From NCBI GenBank assembly GCA_000727475.1, contig KL647309.1, positions 202,617 to 266,616 on the forward strand: 64,000 nt of DNA, in the 5' to 3' direction. This DNA is from Sarcocystis neurona. Taxonomy: Eukaryota > Apicomplexa > Conoidasida > Eucoccidiorida > Sarcocystidae. The notes beneath the pieces are model-generated. The model was not told where the DNA came from and did not search any database. It was given only the letters and a program-made list of their open reading frames with translations. The position numbers and the translations under genes are program-made. Shown in pieces: positions 1 through 11,156 of the stretch (its first letter is position 1; every line of letters begins with the position of its first letter).

Positions 1-1
1 T

Positions 2-3000
2 GCTCCTACAGAAGAAGAATCGCTAGGGACAGGAAGGGTTGACAGAGCGACGTCTGACCATCAGCAACTTCGCCTGTTGAGAGCATCGAGGGTGTGCTTA
101 TGGCAGAGGCAAGGCCCAAGCGGTGTTGACTATGTAGCTGCGTTAACGCAACGTGTCACAGATGCAGTTTTCCTGTGTTCGGGGGAGATAACCCGTGGAA
201 TTTTTCCCACCGCTCCGTTGCTTCGGCTAAAGGCGAAGGGGGGTGGCTCTGGGGGGGAAGTAAGCGAACTCCGTCGAGAGTTAAGAAGCGAAGGAGAAGA
301 CGCAGCTGACGTCGCTCTTGCTACGGTGGCTTCTGCTGGTGCACGACCACAGCAGAATTCTTTCGAGACATTTGCTGAGAAGATAGTGGCGTCGAGAACA
401 ATTAAAGAGTTAGCCGTTATTTTATGCGGCTATTTCGGTCCGTTACTGCACTTGCTGCAAGAGCACATGGATCGGAGTAAGTTGCAGTTTTCAGACAGCT
501 TCACCACAGACGCTCGGATCAAAAGCAAGGCAGGGAGCAGTAGCGATTTTGGCGTTTCCGAGGTCACGGCACAGGCGGTGGCGCAGCGCCCTCGCAGCGG
601 TCTACACCGACAGCAGCAAGTGCTACACGTGACACAGATGGATGAAACTGTAAAAGGAGTGAATGCCATTTTACAAGTACTAACGGACACGGATCAGCTT
701 GCAGCTGACTTCGCACTTGACAGCGTGTGCGAGCGCCTTTTCCGTTCACATAGCGACGAAGAAGCGCATGCGTCGTCAGCGATGTCCTCTCCTGCCATTT
801 ACAGTGGGACATCTAGGGAAAGTGAGTTTGTGAGGAAGGGTGGGAAAGAAAGGAAAAAGTGTTCCCGAGATCAGCACCAGAGGGGTGAGCGCACTTCTGT
901 CGGGCATCCGCTTCCAAGTAAGGCCAATGTCACAGGTGGTGCTCATTCCGATCATGTCATCGGCCAGCGAAGTGCTCCTTGGACAGACCTGTGCAAACGA
1001 AAGGCGGGACCGCAGTTGTGTTCTCGTGAGGATGAAGCGGAGGCTGTATCTGGCAAGGACGTTAGGTCCTGTGCATTTCTTTCGCTTTCTTCAAGCCCAG
1101 AGAGTGCGCCGCATCCTACAGCAGAAAAGAAGCAGGAAGATTCAAAAGCAAGAAATGACGGTCGTGGGGTCACGAAAGTGGGTGCCCAGATGCAGGTATC
1201 AGGTGGCGGTACCACTGCGTCAAGAAGACGAGCGTGTAGAGAGGGACCTGCTTCTTACAACGCGCTACGCATGTGGACAGATGAAGAAAATGACGATACG
1301 GCTGCAAACACCTCATCAGTTGGCCCTCTTCCTGTAGCCGTCCGCCCTAAGCAGAGGATCGAGAAGACGGATTTACCAATGAGCTTGGTCGAAGCATGCC
1401 AGACGCCTGACTTGGAGCGACAGAGCGAGCGTCCCTCACACTGTTCGCTTCAGCGACAACAGCACCACCAGGAAACGCTGCTCCGTAGAGCAGAAATGGA
1501 AGGGCGAAGATGTACTTTCGGAGGAAGCATTGAGTGCGATGAGTCTCTGTCAAGTCGCACGGCTTGGCTCGCAGCACAGTTGTCGACACCTCTGGACTCC
1601 TTAGGAGGTGACTGTGTCGGGGAGACGGATGGCGAGAAGAACGAAAAAGTGTCTGAGGAAGTCGCGCACATTTTGGAAACTCTTGAAGCCGCTGTTTTTC
1701 AGCCGTCGGGATCCGCTTCTGCCGGCTCGAATGCGGTGAGTGCTATCGAGATTCAGACAGCCGAGACTGCTGAAGAGCCGCATGCGTGGGAGACTAGTGT
1801 GCAGCTTGTCTTGCGAATGCTTCGTGAGCAGGAACAGCAGTGGCCGCTATCTGACGCCACGGCTACTTCTTCAGAAAACCGCTGCGTGTCACTGAGTGAA
1901 CGGAATCCAAAGAGGCGAGCGGTTCTGAACGAAAAAGAAGCAGCTGAAATTTATGGAAGAGGTTTGACTGAGGGAGGGCAGCGGCACAGTTCTGTGCGTG
2001 ATAGCAAGTCAAATAAAAATAAGGCACCTGAGTGCACGACGGCAGGTGCCTCTTCGTCCTTAGGGTCTTCTGTCGCCGAGAGTGCGCGTGCTACAGCACA
2101 GGGGATGAAGGCAAGAGAACACTCGAGTTTCTCAGGTCCTAATCAAGAAGTGAGCGTTGCAGCAGCTGACCAAGGAGCTGTTCCTGGAATAATTGCTGCT
2201 GCTGCGGCTGTTGAACGAGCGGCTGCAGCTGTTGCACAGCAAGGTGCCGTCGCTGCAGTGGAACACGCAACTGTTGGCAGCGCAGAAATGACGCGTACAA
2301 TACATGATCTAGGAGGCGCTCCTCCTGCTGAGCTACCCGGGCTTGTCTACCCGTTGACGACCGGGTTGGCTGCTAGTAGTTGCCACGCACTACGACACGC
2401 AGTGGAGTACGTGGGACCTTCGCCCAACGATGGAATTGAGGAGCAGCTGGCAGATAAGGAGAGCAAAGAAATGTTTGCCGAGCTTGACAATCAGGGGCTC
2501 GATAGTCTTGTATCTCAGCTGCTGAAGCTGGCTGGACGATCTACTGAACAACGGCGAGGAGAAGACATTAATGGAGAGCAGTTGTTGAGTCTGGTGATGC
2601 AAGAACAGGCGCACCAGGAATGCAAGCAAAGGCAGCAATTCGGCACCCAGCAGGGCCACTCACCACAACCGCTGCGGGGCCAGCAGCCTGAACCCTACCA
2701 GCAACACCCGCAACAGCACGCGCAGTGGGAGGGGACGATCGCAGAAGGTGACGTTGTGCAGCGTGGAAGCAGTGGCCATCCCACTCCACTCTATAGATAC
2801 TCTTCCCTTCAGAGGGGAACAAATGCGGAAACCACGGGTCCTGTTCCGCTGGAGAAGACGGATGTGTCGAATAGGGCGGACCATATGGGTGATTCTCTGA
2901 CGGCTAATCTGCAGTCTTACTTGCGGAGCTCTCGGATTTCAGACCGAGAAGAAATCGTCCTGCCTGCACGAGTGTCTGCCGCTCCCGATAAACACACTGG

Positions 3001-5065
3001 GGTTTCTAGCATGCCCGCATTGCGTCCGCCCCCACAGAGCTCGAAGATTATTCGCCTGCCACTGAACCCTGTCGGCTCCAAGGATAATGCGTTTTCTTCT
3101 CCGCCTGACTCCCCTTCTGTATCTGGCTGCGGAAGGTACCTTTCTGAGACGCCAACACTCTCAGTTACTAGCTCCGTTGGCCCTTCTCGACGGCAGAGCA
3201 GCATGAAACGATCACCGTGGAGATCCTGCGAGCCGTACAGCAGCTCTGCAAGCACTGTGGCTGCCTCTCCTGTGGCTGCTTCAGCTCCATCATTCGAGTC
3301 CTCCTCTCTGACTTCCTCGCCGTTCTCGCTGCTTCCCAGATCAGCCATCGCAGTCGTGCAGCCTACTGGAGCGACACTGGAATCGCGCTCAGAGGATTCC
3401 GGAGAGGGGTCCACTACTGTGGAATCCGGCGGGGGTAGACTAACGAGGGCAGGAGTTGGACTGATAGAAAATTCAGGAGAAAGTTCAAGACCACTCAGGG
3501 ATTCGTGTTTACCTCCGAACTCGAGCACACGGAATGAAAGCAGGCAGTGTCCTCTTTCTTTGGAAGGGGTTCTTCTTCCCTTCGGCCTCCTGCCAGGTAG
3601 ATTGTCCAATGCAGATCCTTCCTCCACCAGCAGCAGCACCACCACCGTAAGAGGGGCGTCTGGAGCGAAAGTACATCCAGGCGAAAGCTCGACAGGGGCC
3701 AAGGAAGAACACCCTAGCGACGTAGGAGCGGAGTGGCTGTACACTCACCTTCGAGCGTCCGACTTCTTCGATATTTCGGCCTCCGCGCGGGCGCACCTGC
3801 TTGGAAAGGCCGCATCCCCATCTGCGTCCGTCATAAGGGCCCTCTCCGCTCTTGTTCCCGCTGTGCCTGCAACACAGGTAGGTGGAGGTGGCAGCGGGCG
3901 CAGACAAGAACAGGGAATTCTCGAGGCTGACCGAGTGCGGGCTGACGCGAATTCGAAACAAGCTTCAGAAGGGTCCTTGGAATTTTCCACCAGCAGAGGT
4001 GTTCCGCTCCCCGGTTTCTCGCAGGAAAAAGGTCATGGTGGTCTGGAAGGTGCATCATCCAAGAAGTTTGAGGGCGCACGTTTGCCGTCGGCTTGGCCCT
4101 CTTCCAGCACCGGTCGGCGTTCCTTATCAGCGTCCGGGCCATCTACAATGCCAGCAGCTGGGATGCAGTCCTTTGACTCCAGTGGGCTCACCTGCAGAGA
4201 ACCGCGTGGAGCCGACGTTGATACTTCTCCTTTCTCGACCGGTGATCAATCAAGCAATCGAAGAGTGGATAATCAGGAGCTTGGAAACACAGAAAGTCGG
4301 AGCTGCGCTGCTCGCCTGACAAGCGGGGCAACACCCAGTGCGGCCACCAGAGTACGAAGTGACCAGCAGCAGCACCAGTTTGACGCCATCACAAACGTGC
4401 CGCTACGCCGGTCATGGGCTAACGCTGCAGCAGGATCAAATGACAGAATGAGCCGGCACCACCAGCAGAGACCTTTGGATGCAAAGGATTTTTGGCCGAA
4501 GGTCAGCGGACCTGCAGACAGAGGGCTGCTTCGCCCGCGAAGTACGGCTGGAGGGCGCCAAGACGAGAGGAGCGGAGGTCGATACTGTGCGAGTTCGCCG
4601 GTGTCACCTGTCTTCACCAGATCTACGTTAGCTGGTATTCGGAGGGAAGCAGCTACAGCGGGTTGTGTAGGAACAGGAGGGGCGGACTGTTTATGTGGCG
4701 GGGCTTTGTGTCTTTATCGCAGCGCTGTGAGCGGAGTCGTTTATGATAAGAGTGGACAAAAGTGGACTGCCAGATGGAACGAGGACGGCCGCCAGCATAA
4801 GCGCACTTTTGCGGCGGCGAAGTACGGCTTTCTCACGGCAAAATTGAAGGCAGAGACCTGTAGAGGAGAGGCCCGTGAGCGGACCGCGCGCGCAAAACAC
4901 GAAGCCCTGCGGCAACAGCAGGCGTGTGTTGCTCACCGTATTGGACTTTTCACAGCTGCGTCTTCTGCGGGCGAGGGTAGTCAGTCCCACAGATGCGCAG
5001 TAGCGGGCAGCAGTGCCAGTGCTGCAGCACGAGGGGTGGCAGAACAGAAGAAGCTCCGACCGTAG
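2..5065 (+). CDS. ApiAP2 transcription factor, 5' partial
   Basis: Likely a sequence-specific nuclear DNA-binding protein of the apicomplexan AP2 family. One frame is open from base 2 to the TAG at 5063-5065, about 1,687 codons, with no stop back to the window edge and no early in-frame ATG, so the start lies upstream. The only recognisable domain is a single AP2 near the C-terminus (about 4727-4864). It reads SGVVYDK, then KWTARW, KRTF, KYGF and ends ETCR: the three-strand sheet plus helix pattern of ApiAP2 domains, with the usual W-x-ARW and YGF signatures. The rest is low complexity: an Ala/Val-rich block near 2155-2280, a Gln/Pro/His-rich block near 2640-2740 and long Ser-rich stretches. 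No second AP2 domain was seen in this frame. About 65 residues, basic then Gln-rich, follow the domain. The family call is firm; the target genes are unknown. Confidence 0.85.
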   Translation, partial: APTEEESLGTGRVDRATSDHQQLRLLRASRVCLWQRQGPSGVDYVAALTQRVTDAVFLCSGEITRGIFPTAPLLRLKAKGGGSGGEVSELRRELRSEGEDAADVALATVASAGARPQQNSFETFAEKIVASRTIKELAVILCGYFGPLLHLLQEHMDRSKLQFSDSFTTDARIKSKAGSSSDFGVSEVTAQAVAQRPRSGLHRQQQVLHVTQMDETVKGVNAILQVLTDTDQLAADFALDSVCERLFRSHSDEEAHASSAMSSPAIYSGTSRESEFVRKGGKERKKCSRDQHQRGERTSVGHPLPSKANVTGGAHSDHVIGQRSAPWTDLCKRKAGPQLCSREDEAEAVSGKDVRSCAFLSLSSSPESAPHPTAEKKQEDSKARNDGRGVTKVGAQMQVSGGGTTASRRRACREGPASYNALRMWTDEENDDTAANTSSVGPLPVAVRPKQRIEKTDLPMSLVEACQTPDLERQSERPSHCSLQRQQHHQETLLRRAEMEGRRCTFGGSIECDESLSSRTAWLAAQLSTPLDSLGGDCVGETDGEKNEKVSEEVAHILETLEAAVFQPSGSASAGSNAVSAIEIQTAETAEEPHAWETSVQLVLRMLREQEQQWPLSDATATSSENRCVSLSERNPKRRAVLNEKEAAEIYGRGLTEGGQRHSSVRDSKSNKNKAPECTTAGASSSLGSSVAESARATAQGMKAREHSSFSGPNQEVSVAAADQGAVPGIIAAAAAVERAAAAVAQQGAVAAVEHATVGSAEMTRTIHDLGGAPPAELPGLVYPLTTGLAASSCHALRHAVEYVGPSPNDGIEEQLADKESKEMFAELDNQGLDSLVSQLLKLAGRSTEQRRGEDINGEQLLSLVMQEQAHQECKQRQQFGTQQGHSPQPLRGQQPEPYQQHPQQHAQWEGTIAEGDVVQRGSSGHPTPLYRYSSLQRGTNAETTGPVPLEKTDVSNRADHMGDSLTANLQSYLRSSRISDREEIVLPARVSAAPDKHTGVSSMPALRPPPQSSKIIRLPLNPVGSKDNAFSSPPDSPSVSGCGRYLSETPTLSVTSSVGPSRRQSSMKRSPWRSCEPYSSSASTVAASPVAASAPSFESSSLTSSPFSLLPRSAIAVVQPTGATLESRSEDSGEGSTTVESGGGRLTRAGVGLIENSGESSRPLRDSCLPPNSSTRNESRQCPLSLEGVLLPFGLLPGRLSNADPSSTSSSTTTVRGASGAKVHPGESSTGAKEEHPSDVGAEWLYTHLRASDFFDISASARAHLLGKAASPSASVIRALSALVPAVPATQVGGGGSGRRQEQGILEADRVRADANSKQASEGSLEFSTSRGVPLPGFSQEKGHGGLEGASSKKFEGARLPSAWPSSSTGRRSLSASGPSTMPAAGMQSFDSSGLTCREPRGADVDTSPFSTGDQSSNRRVDNQELGNTESRSCAARLTSGATPSAATRVRSDQQQHQFDAITNVPLRRSWANAAAGSNDRMSRHHQQRPLDAKDFWPKVSGPADRGLLRPRSTAGGRQDERSGGRYCASSPVSPVFTRSTLAGIRREAATAGCVGTGGADCLCGGALCLYRSAVSGVVYDKSGQKWTARWNEDGRQHKRTFAAAKYGFLTAKLKAETCRGEARERTARAKHEALRQQQACVAHRIGLFTAASSAGEGSQSHRCAVAGSSASAAARGVAEQKKLRP

Positions 5066-6420
5066 GAGGGCCATCGGTTGCACCAACTAGCACATTGTTT
5101 GGAGGGTACTTCACTCATTTAGACGACGCAATACTATTACGTACCTGCACGCGGAGGACAGTAGTTGCACTTTTCTGTACTTTGGTCATACGACGCATGA
5201 TTCAGAATGACATAAGCGAGCTTGAAAGGCGGGGTAATGGCTTCACGTAGATAAGAATGAAGTATAGCGCACTTGCTTTGGTCAGATTTCAGGATGCATC
5301 ATTTCATCTGAAATGTCTGCGCCACTCGCCGTGTCTGGTTTCGCAACGAGTGGGCACTTGGATTAGTACAGCGTTACAGGAAGACCGCAGACTTGACTCC
5401 CACACTATTTCTTGACCTCTTCTTGTCTCGATCGAATGTAATTTGCCTAAAAGTGCGCTGAAGTTGGAAAGTTGGTATTCTTTCATGACGGCAACATGTA
5501 CGGCGACGCTTCGACCAGCGCAGAGTGCACGTAGTTACCTTTCAAAGGAAGATGCAGCTCGACCGTTAAGTGTACCCTCTTTCCGTTATATTGAGGGAAG
5601 CAAAGTTAGCTGCCTATGGCTTACTGCTGCAGTCCGCCTGTTGCCCTTTACAGCCGACAAGAGTCCAGCCCGGTGTCGGGAAGGTTCGAGTCTCCGCTCG
5701 AATATTGTGTGTGGTGTTCAGTTGCATTAGCGTGAAATGCTGCGATGCATGCACTTGTTTGCGCTTTCCCGGCTTCCAGGCCTCCCACGTAATACTCGAA
5801 GGTGCGAAAGCACGCCCTTTGCTGCGAAACACGAGCCTGACACCATCCACGTGCGACACGCACGTGAGCTGATTACGCAGTACTCTCCAGTACACGCATA
5901 CACACACAAGGGCCGGTCTTCCGATGCCAGGACCGTACGCTCAATGTGACGCAGAGAGAGTGTGTAGGTGGTGGCAAGGTGAAGGGATTCTTGTTTTGCC
6001 ATTTGTGGTTGCCTGCTTGGGCGCCTAAAAGATTTATAAACGCTATTCGTCGTATCACCGATAAAGAAGTTCCGACGTCACGTCATGTGATAGGTGCTGC
6101 AGCACATCGAGCGCATGCGTAGAAGACACGCGATCTTCGAAAGGGTGATGGTGTCTCCGCATTCTCTTGGCTTATCGCATATTACGGAGGAATATACCTA
6201 CAGAAGGTGACATGGCAGTGTCGAGGGCTGCTTGCGTCACGCAAAGCACAAATGGACTCCACTAGTGTTCACTTTTACTTTTTCAGAACACGCGTGGTGG
6301 CAAACAGACCTGCTACTTCTCTGCCTGTACGCGCAAGGAATGAAAAAACCCACATCATGTCGCCACCTTATCTGCAATAGAGGCAAGCTGTGTTGCATTA
6401 ACGCCACGCGTCTGCACAAT

Positions 6421-6600
6421 TGCTGCAGCAGAGGAAGAGCCTCCAGCAGGGGAAAGTGCACGTGAACAAGCAGCGGCAGCAGCAGCGGCAGCAGTAGCGG
6501 TAGCAGCAGCACGAGTCGCACTGCCACGAGCAGCTGCAGAAGCAACAGGAGTGGCAGCAGAAGCTGAAGCAGCAGCAGCAGCGGCAGCAGACGAGAGAGC
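6421..6600. repeat. Interrupted CAG/CAGCGG cluster in the repeat-poor half
   Basis: Short imperfect array of CAG, CGG and GCAG triplets. It is the only notable CAG cluster before 40.8 kb. Read on the minus strand it lies inside an open Ala-rich frame (6651-6355) that has no ATG start, so it could be an exon with an alanine run, but no splice sites or homology support that. Confidence 0.7.
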
Positions 6601-7035
6601 GGCTAAAGCGAGCAAACGAGGCTCAGGACGAGCAACAGACGGAGAAAACAAAGCAAAGCATCTGCAGCAGTTGGGAGGAAAAAGCCACTACACTATCAGG
6701 TCTATGCCTACAATGACGAAATCGTAGCACACAGCCTTGTTTCGTCAAATTTGCTTCGATGCAGAACCTTGCTTTGCAACGTCGTCTGAAGGGTAGCATA
6801 TACGCTACATGAGTATTTACTGAATGAAGAATAGTGTGCAACTACCGTTAGAGCGGCAAAAAAGCTTACTTCGAACTCGGTGCTACACGGACATTTTCAG
6901 TTTTCGCACTGTGTAATTGCGGGGTTGCCGCGAAACATAGAGTACGTGCTTTCTGCTGTAGGTGTCCCTCCGTAAGAAATACGATGAAGACAACTACTTT
7001 GAGAACAGAGGACACCGGCGAATCAGCAAACAATC

Positions 7036-7070
7036 AGTAGAGATTGACGAGTCATTCTCGTCAATCTACT
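7036..7070. other. Strong hairpin, 13-14 bp stem with 2-nt bulge
   Basis: The arm at 7036-7051 pairs with 7057-7070. The core ATTGACGAG / CTCGTCAAT is perfect, followed outward by GTAG / CTAC with a two-base AG bulge on the 5' side. The loop is TCATT. It sits in non-coding sequence and no T-tract follows, so no role can be assigned. Confidence 0.6.
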
Positions 7071-7194
7071 ATACTTCCGTTTAGCATTTGCCTCGCGCAG
7101 ATGCAATATATTACGTCAGAAGCAAACTAGTTTCACCTTTTGACCACCTGTTCTGTTTACTGCGGTATATTGGCTGTAGTGCGTCACTGACGAT

Positions 7195-7404
7195 TTGTTA
7201 GGCCACTCCTTTGTAGCCGCAGAAGTCTTGGTGTTCATTGGAGGTCAAGTATTTCAATGTCGTGTTTGTGCTGGGTGTACAGGCGGTTTGAGGCATGTGT
7301 GGAGCCACATTTGCTATTCGTGCCATGGTGTATCCAGTGACCTCGCAGAGCTGGATACCAAAGCTTTCAGGCTACACCTCGAGTGTTTCCAGCGTGTCGT
7401 GTAG
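7195..7404 (+). CDS. Possible zinc-binding exon (half-LIM-like spacing)
   Basis: Open frame starting with TTG, so probably an internal or terminal exon if real. It has the cysteine pattern CRVCAGC, then CYSC, 17 residues, and HLEC. C-x2-C-x17-H-x2-C fits the first zinc site of a LIM domain, but the second site that should follow is absent before the TAG stop. GT dinucleotides just after HLECFQR could serve as a donor and supply the rest from another exon. Chance cysteine spacing in a random frame is the main alternative. Confidence 0.25.
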   Translation: MLGHSFVAAEVLVFIGGQVFQCRVCAGCTGGLRHVWSHICYSCHGVSSDLAELDTKAFRLHLECFQRVV

Positions 7405-8862
7405 CTTATGTTTTACCTTGTGAGGCAGTTCATTAACATAGTTTGGTTTTTGAGAAACCGTGCACGGACACCTGTGTGGAAAGGTGAGATTTACCTGCCC
7501 CCAAAACAAGGTCACTTCGTGCCTGCTTAGCAACTGGGTGCGCTTTCTGCGATACAGGCGAGCCCTGGTGCAGACGTTACGTATCTGTATTGATGCACAC
7601 AATTCGGGAGAGGCGTCATGGCAAGGAGGGGGTAGTCGCAGTCTACAGCTATCATCAGATGGTTTTTGTCGGTATCATCCATCGTGTGCTACACGGGAGA
7701 GGGCGAGCAATTCCTGTCATTGAAGAATGACGATCTCACGATACACCAGCTGAATGAAGACCGTGGACAGGTGCACCCGCACTGGTGTCGACGTACCACA
7801 TCAACCGTGAGAGCGGGTGCAACCACTCATGCCGGTTGTCATCGCTATATATCTACTAACAGTCGGGCGCACTGGTGGTAACGAGAAAATGTGTGGCAAG
7901 CATTCCCTACGTTTGGCCTTCAGTGCATCAAACACCGAACCCCGGTGCAGAGTCACGTCGCCAAGTTAGGATCCGCCGCCCCCCCGCAGTGGAGAATCTT
8001 ACGCACTCAATCAGATGAATCGCACAGTTACAACTGCTTGTAAATATTTAGGTGTGCATATATCTACGCGACATTTGTTCTTCCACGTACACTGCAAAGG
8101 AGCTGAACGGGACCCCGGTGATGTGTGAGTGTGCGTCGCATCCTCCTAAATTCTTCCATATGAATTCGCTTGGACACCGACTAAGCGATCCAGCACACGA
8201 AAAAGCGTGGCCTGTATTGCCGGGGGACACCGATGTATACAGGTCCGGGTGAAGGCCCGTGGATGGTAGGAAAAGGGTGCCCAATGTCAAAGAGAGAGCC
8301 AGGAGAGTGGCCCGTTTAAGATTGCCTCCCGCACAAGCGCAGTTCAGTTGTCGAAGGTTCGCAACGCGGTCGAAGAAAACCCCTACCTCACTCACGTCCA
8401 CAATGGAGTATATGCGAATGAATTCATCGAACTAGGTAAAGCTCGTTCTTTCGAATGCTCTGGAATTGTGCACGTGTTGCATCGATGGGAGAATAAAGTC
8501 GCGCTGGCGCGCTGTGATCGTGCTGTGTGGTGTCTCCCCATGTACGTCCCCTGCAGCTCGCTTGGCGTCGCATTGTCCAGCTCTGAAGGAGACGATCTAT
8601 AAAATACAACTTAATAGAGAAAAAAGTTAACGAGGCTGACTTTAGTGGAGGTTACTTTTTATCTGACAGTGTCAGCGACCTACCTATAATTCAATGAAAG
8701 TGCCGCTGTATTAGACACATTCCGATTGCTCCAGGGTTGCTCAGAATTTCGAAACATGAAACATTTTGTTTCGATGTGCTCTGGACAGCGCTCGACGTCC
8801 AGCTGACAATGATTGGGGCCACACGATCTACGTCTCCGTTGGTGCTGCGGACGGGCTCGAAA

Positions 8863-9877
8863 ATGCGTTTTGAGAAGGTAACACCATTCCTGCTATTTGC
8901 AGTGTGCGCAGCCGGTGGAAAAGTTTCAGCCCTTGCACCCCTGCGACGGCCCCAAAACGCTGCGGGTACGCACTACGGGGGAGCACTCGGCCCGGAAGAG
9001 GATGGAGGGCTTCGAGCAGACCATCAAAGTCTGCACACTGGTCCTCCTGCTGGTAAGCCGACACGGGCAACTCCACGGTGTAGATAGTCCACTCCATCGC
9101 CCGTGCGGTAGTTCCTCATAAGGGTAGACGCCTTTGCCTCAAGAAGGCCAGATGCATCGTACAAGAGGAGGAACTTCCGTGCACGCCTGTTTCAGTCCGA
9201 AAAAACTCCTTTTCGAAGAAGCTACCTTCACGATTGATCACAGAGCACGTCAGATCTGTCAGATTGTTTGTGGAGTGAAAAATGACGTAGCCAAGGAAAT
9301 CGCCCTGTTTGTCTCAGATTACAGGGAGGCGAGCACGTCGTTCTCGGAAGCAAACCCAACAGCCAACCGCATGCAAGCTGTACTAGACAAACTATGCGGA
9401 ATTTTCTTCAACGATTTATGCACTCTAGGTGTCCAGCCGTTCTGCAATGGAGACGCAGTCGCGCGTTACGGCGCTGGGAAGGCAGACACCAAGGACGAGG
9501 CTTGGCGCTGCTACGCCGGCAAAACTCTTGGAAATTCGGAAACCAAAATGCAGTGCATCGACGACTGTGGTTACACGTTTCCGTGTGAGGGTAATGCCAA
9601 CTCTGACAGCCTTTATTTGACTCTGGAGCGTCCTCTGCAAGAAATGCCCGCCAAGATTACTAAATCCACGTGCCCGCAAAGCCAAAGGGCTCTCAACCAA
9701 TATTGTGCCACTTTTGGTGAAGATCATGTGGCACGCTTCTCCTCCACTCCCAAAAGCTCTCAACCATCGTGGAGATGCTTCAAGAAGGTAAACGGCTGCA
9801 AAGGTGTAAAGCCTTCGGTGATGCACCTTGTGCGAAGAATCTATACAGAACCGAAAGATTCACCTCACTGTTCTTGA
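8863..9877 (+). CDS. Secreted cysteine-rich protein with duplicated WRC motif
   Basis: Probably an exported or surface protein of unknown function. Exon 1 starts at ATG 8863, encodes a signal peptide (MRFEKVTPFLLFAVCAAGG) and ends at the donor GTAAGC (9053). Exon 2 ends at the TGA at 9875-9877. Its acceptor is not settled: 9147 fits exon 1 in phase, while TTTCAG before 9196 looks better but is out of phase with exon 1 as drawn. From 9196 on there are 14 cysteines and no C-terminal hydrophobic tail, so no GPI signal or membrane anchor. Two stretches are related: one around GDAVARY...AWRCYAGK (about 9434-9530) and one around EDHVARF...SWRCFKK (about 9700-9790). This suggests two ancestral cysteine modules. 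Eimeria SAG-type surface antigens were considered, but I could not match their pattern. Confidence 0.6.
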
Positions 9878-11156
9878 ATGCGTGCAGGGGGAGGGGGGGT
9901 GGCGCACACAACATCGTGCTTTCCAGTTAACTCGCACTCATACGGTCCCCCAAAACGGGCACTGCTACCGCTAGAATACCGTATTAGCCGGCCGTCCTCG
10001 TGCAGGAGTCGTCGTGCGTATTGTCTTGCACAAGAACGGGAGGTGCACATTTTGTCGGTGCCCGTTCTCATGGACCCTGGCTTAATGCTCAGTACATTTT
10101 GTATCGTTGATAGGTGGTTGAGAAAAGAATAACAAGACACCTCCTACTGTAACCTGACTCAAAGGTACTCCGAGTGAGTGCTTTTTCGTAGTGTGCATTC
10201 TCGTGGTATCGAGACAGTTTTTGTGTGATAGCTGATTTCTGCAGACGACCCTGCTTTTCAGCACTACAAGTGAATGTGGCGGCCACTGCAAGAACAAACT
10301 AGTCGCATGCCCCGGCGGAATTCCCCGTAAGTCCGCTAACATCACATCCACGTGTCAGCCTTAACTGCTGTACGAACGAGCTTTGCCAGGTACAGACGAG
10401 CTGTAATCAGTTGTTCGGTCTCTTGTGTATCTCCGCGTAATGGTAATTCGATGCCCGGATTCCGCACAAGCGACGCAGTCTGTCATCCAAGCAAATGTCG
10501 ACGTCTTTGGGCTAGCCGTGTCCTGATCTGTGCCTTCCCTGCATGGAAATGGAACACCTGGTGTATTAAGATGTTACAGCCTTGACACTTTTGAAGGATT
10601 TCCCTTTCATCGTCCAGTCCTTGAGCTTGTATAACTGGATAGAGAATGCCATCTGTCTGGTCCTTGTTCTCTCTACAGCCAACGCGGGGGCCGAGGACGT
10701 TATATATTACACCAGGGCCACCGAATTACAGACGGCCCTCTCGACTGCACCCGACCCCTGCCCCGGTCAAACGTGTCTTGAACGAAGCACTCAGGGTGTG
10801 TGCTCGTAGCAGCTCGAATTCCAGGTTGGGATTCGGGCCTCGACGCAGCTTCGATGTAACTAGATGTCCGAGAGGTTCTCGGACGGGCTCACTCTGGAAC
10901 CAAATCCCCACTTCAATGCAAACGAATACTGTCCGTCTTCGATGATATTCAGAAAGGGTGTGTCTTGTAGGTCGCGTTGCCTCTGACGCCGAAAAATGAA
11001 CGTCAGAACACGAGCATTTACAACTGTCTTGAACGGGGTTTGTGGTCGCGTTTCCCGGTGGACTTGCGAGCGGCTGGGATTCTCATGTCACAGGTGGCGT
11101 ATTTATACCGTTTAGTAAGGTAACCGTTTTGATACGACTCCAGATATCTCGCCGAT
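9878..11156. other. Intergenic stretch, nothing supported
   Basis: About 1.3 kb between the convergent 3' ends of the secreted-protein gene and the minus-strand three-exon gene. Open frames are short and overlap on both strands with no splice sites I would trust. No RNA gene or repeat was seen. Confidence 0.5.

Larger units (their letters stand above)
5066..8862. other. Intergenic stretch, no confident gene
   Basis: About 3.8 kb between the ApiAP2 gene and the secreted protein gene. It contains an interrupted CAG cluster (6421-6600), a hairpin (7036-7070) and one possible zinc-binding exon (7195-7404), each listed separately. I see no other convincing exon. A T-loop-like string near 5690 does not fold into a tRNA. 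Confidence 0.5.

Noticed and set aside
5640..5710. GGTTCGAGTC string resembling a tRNA T-loop
   Set aside because: The flanking bases do not form a T-stem, and no D-arm, anticodon arm or acceptor stem can be folded around it.
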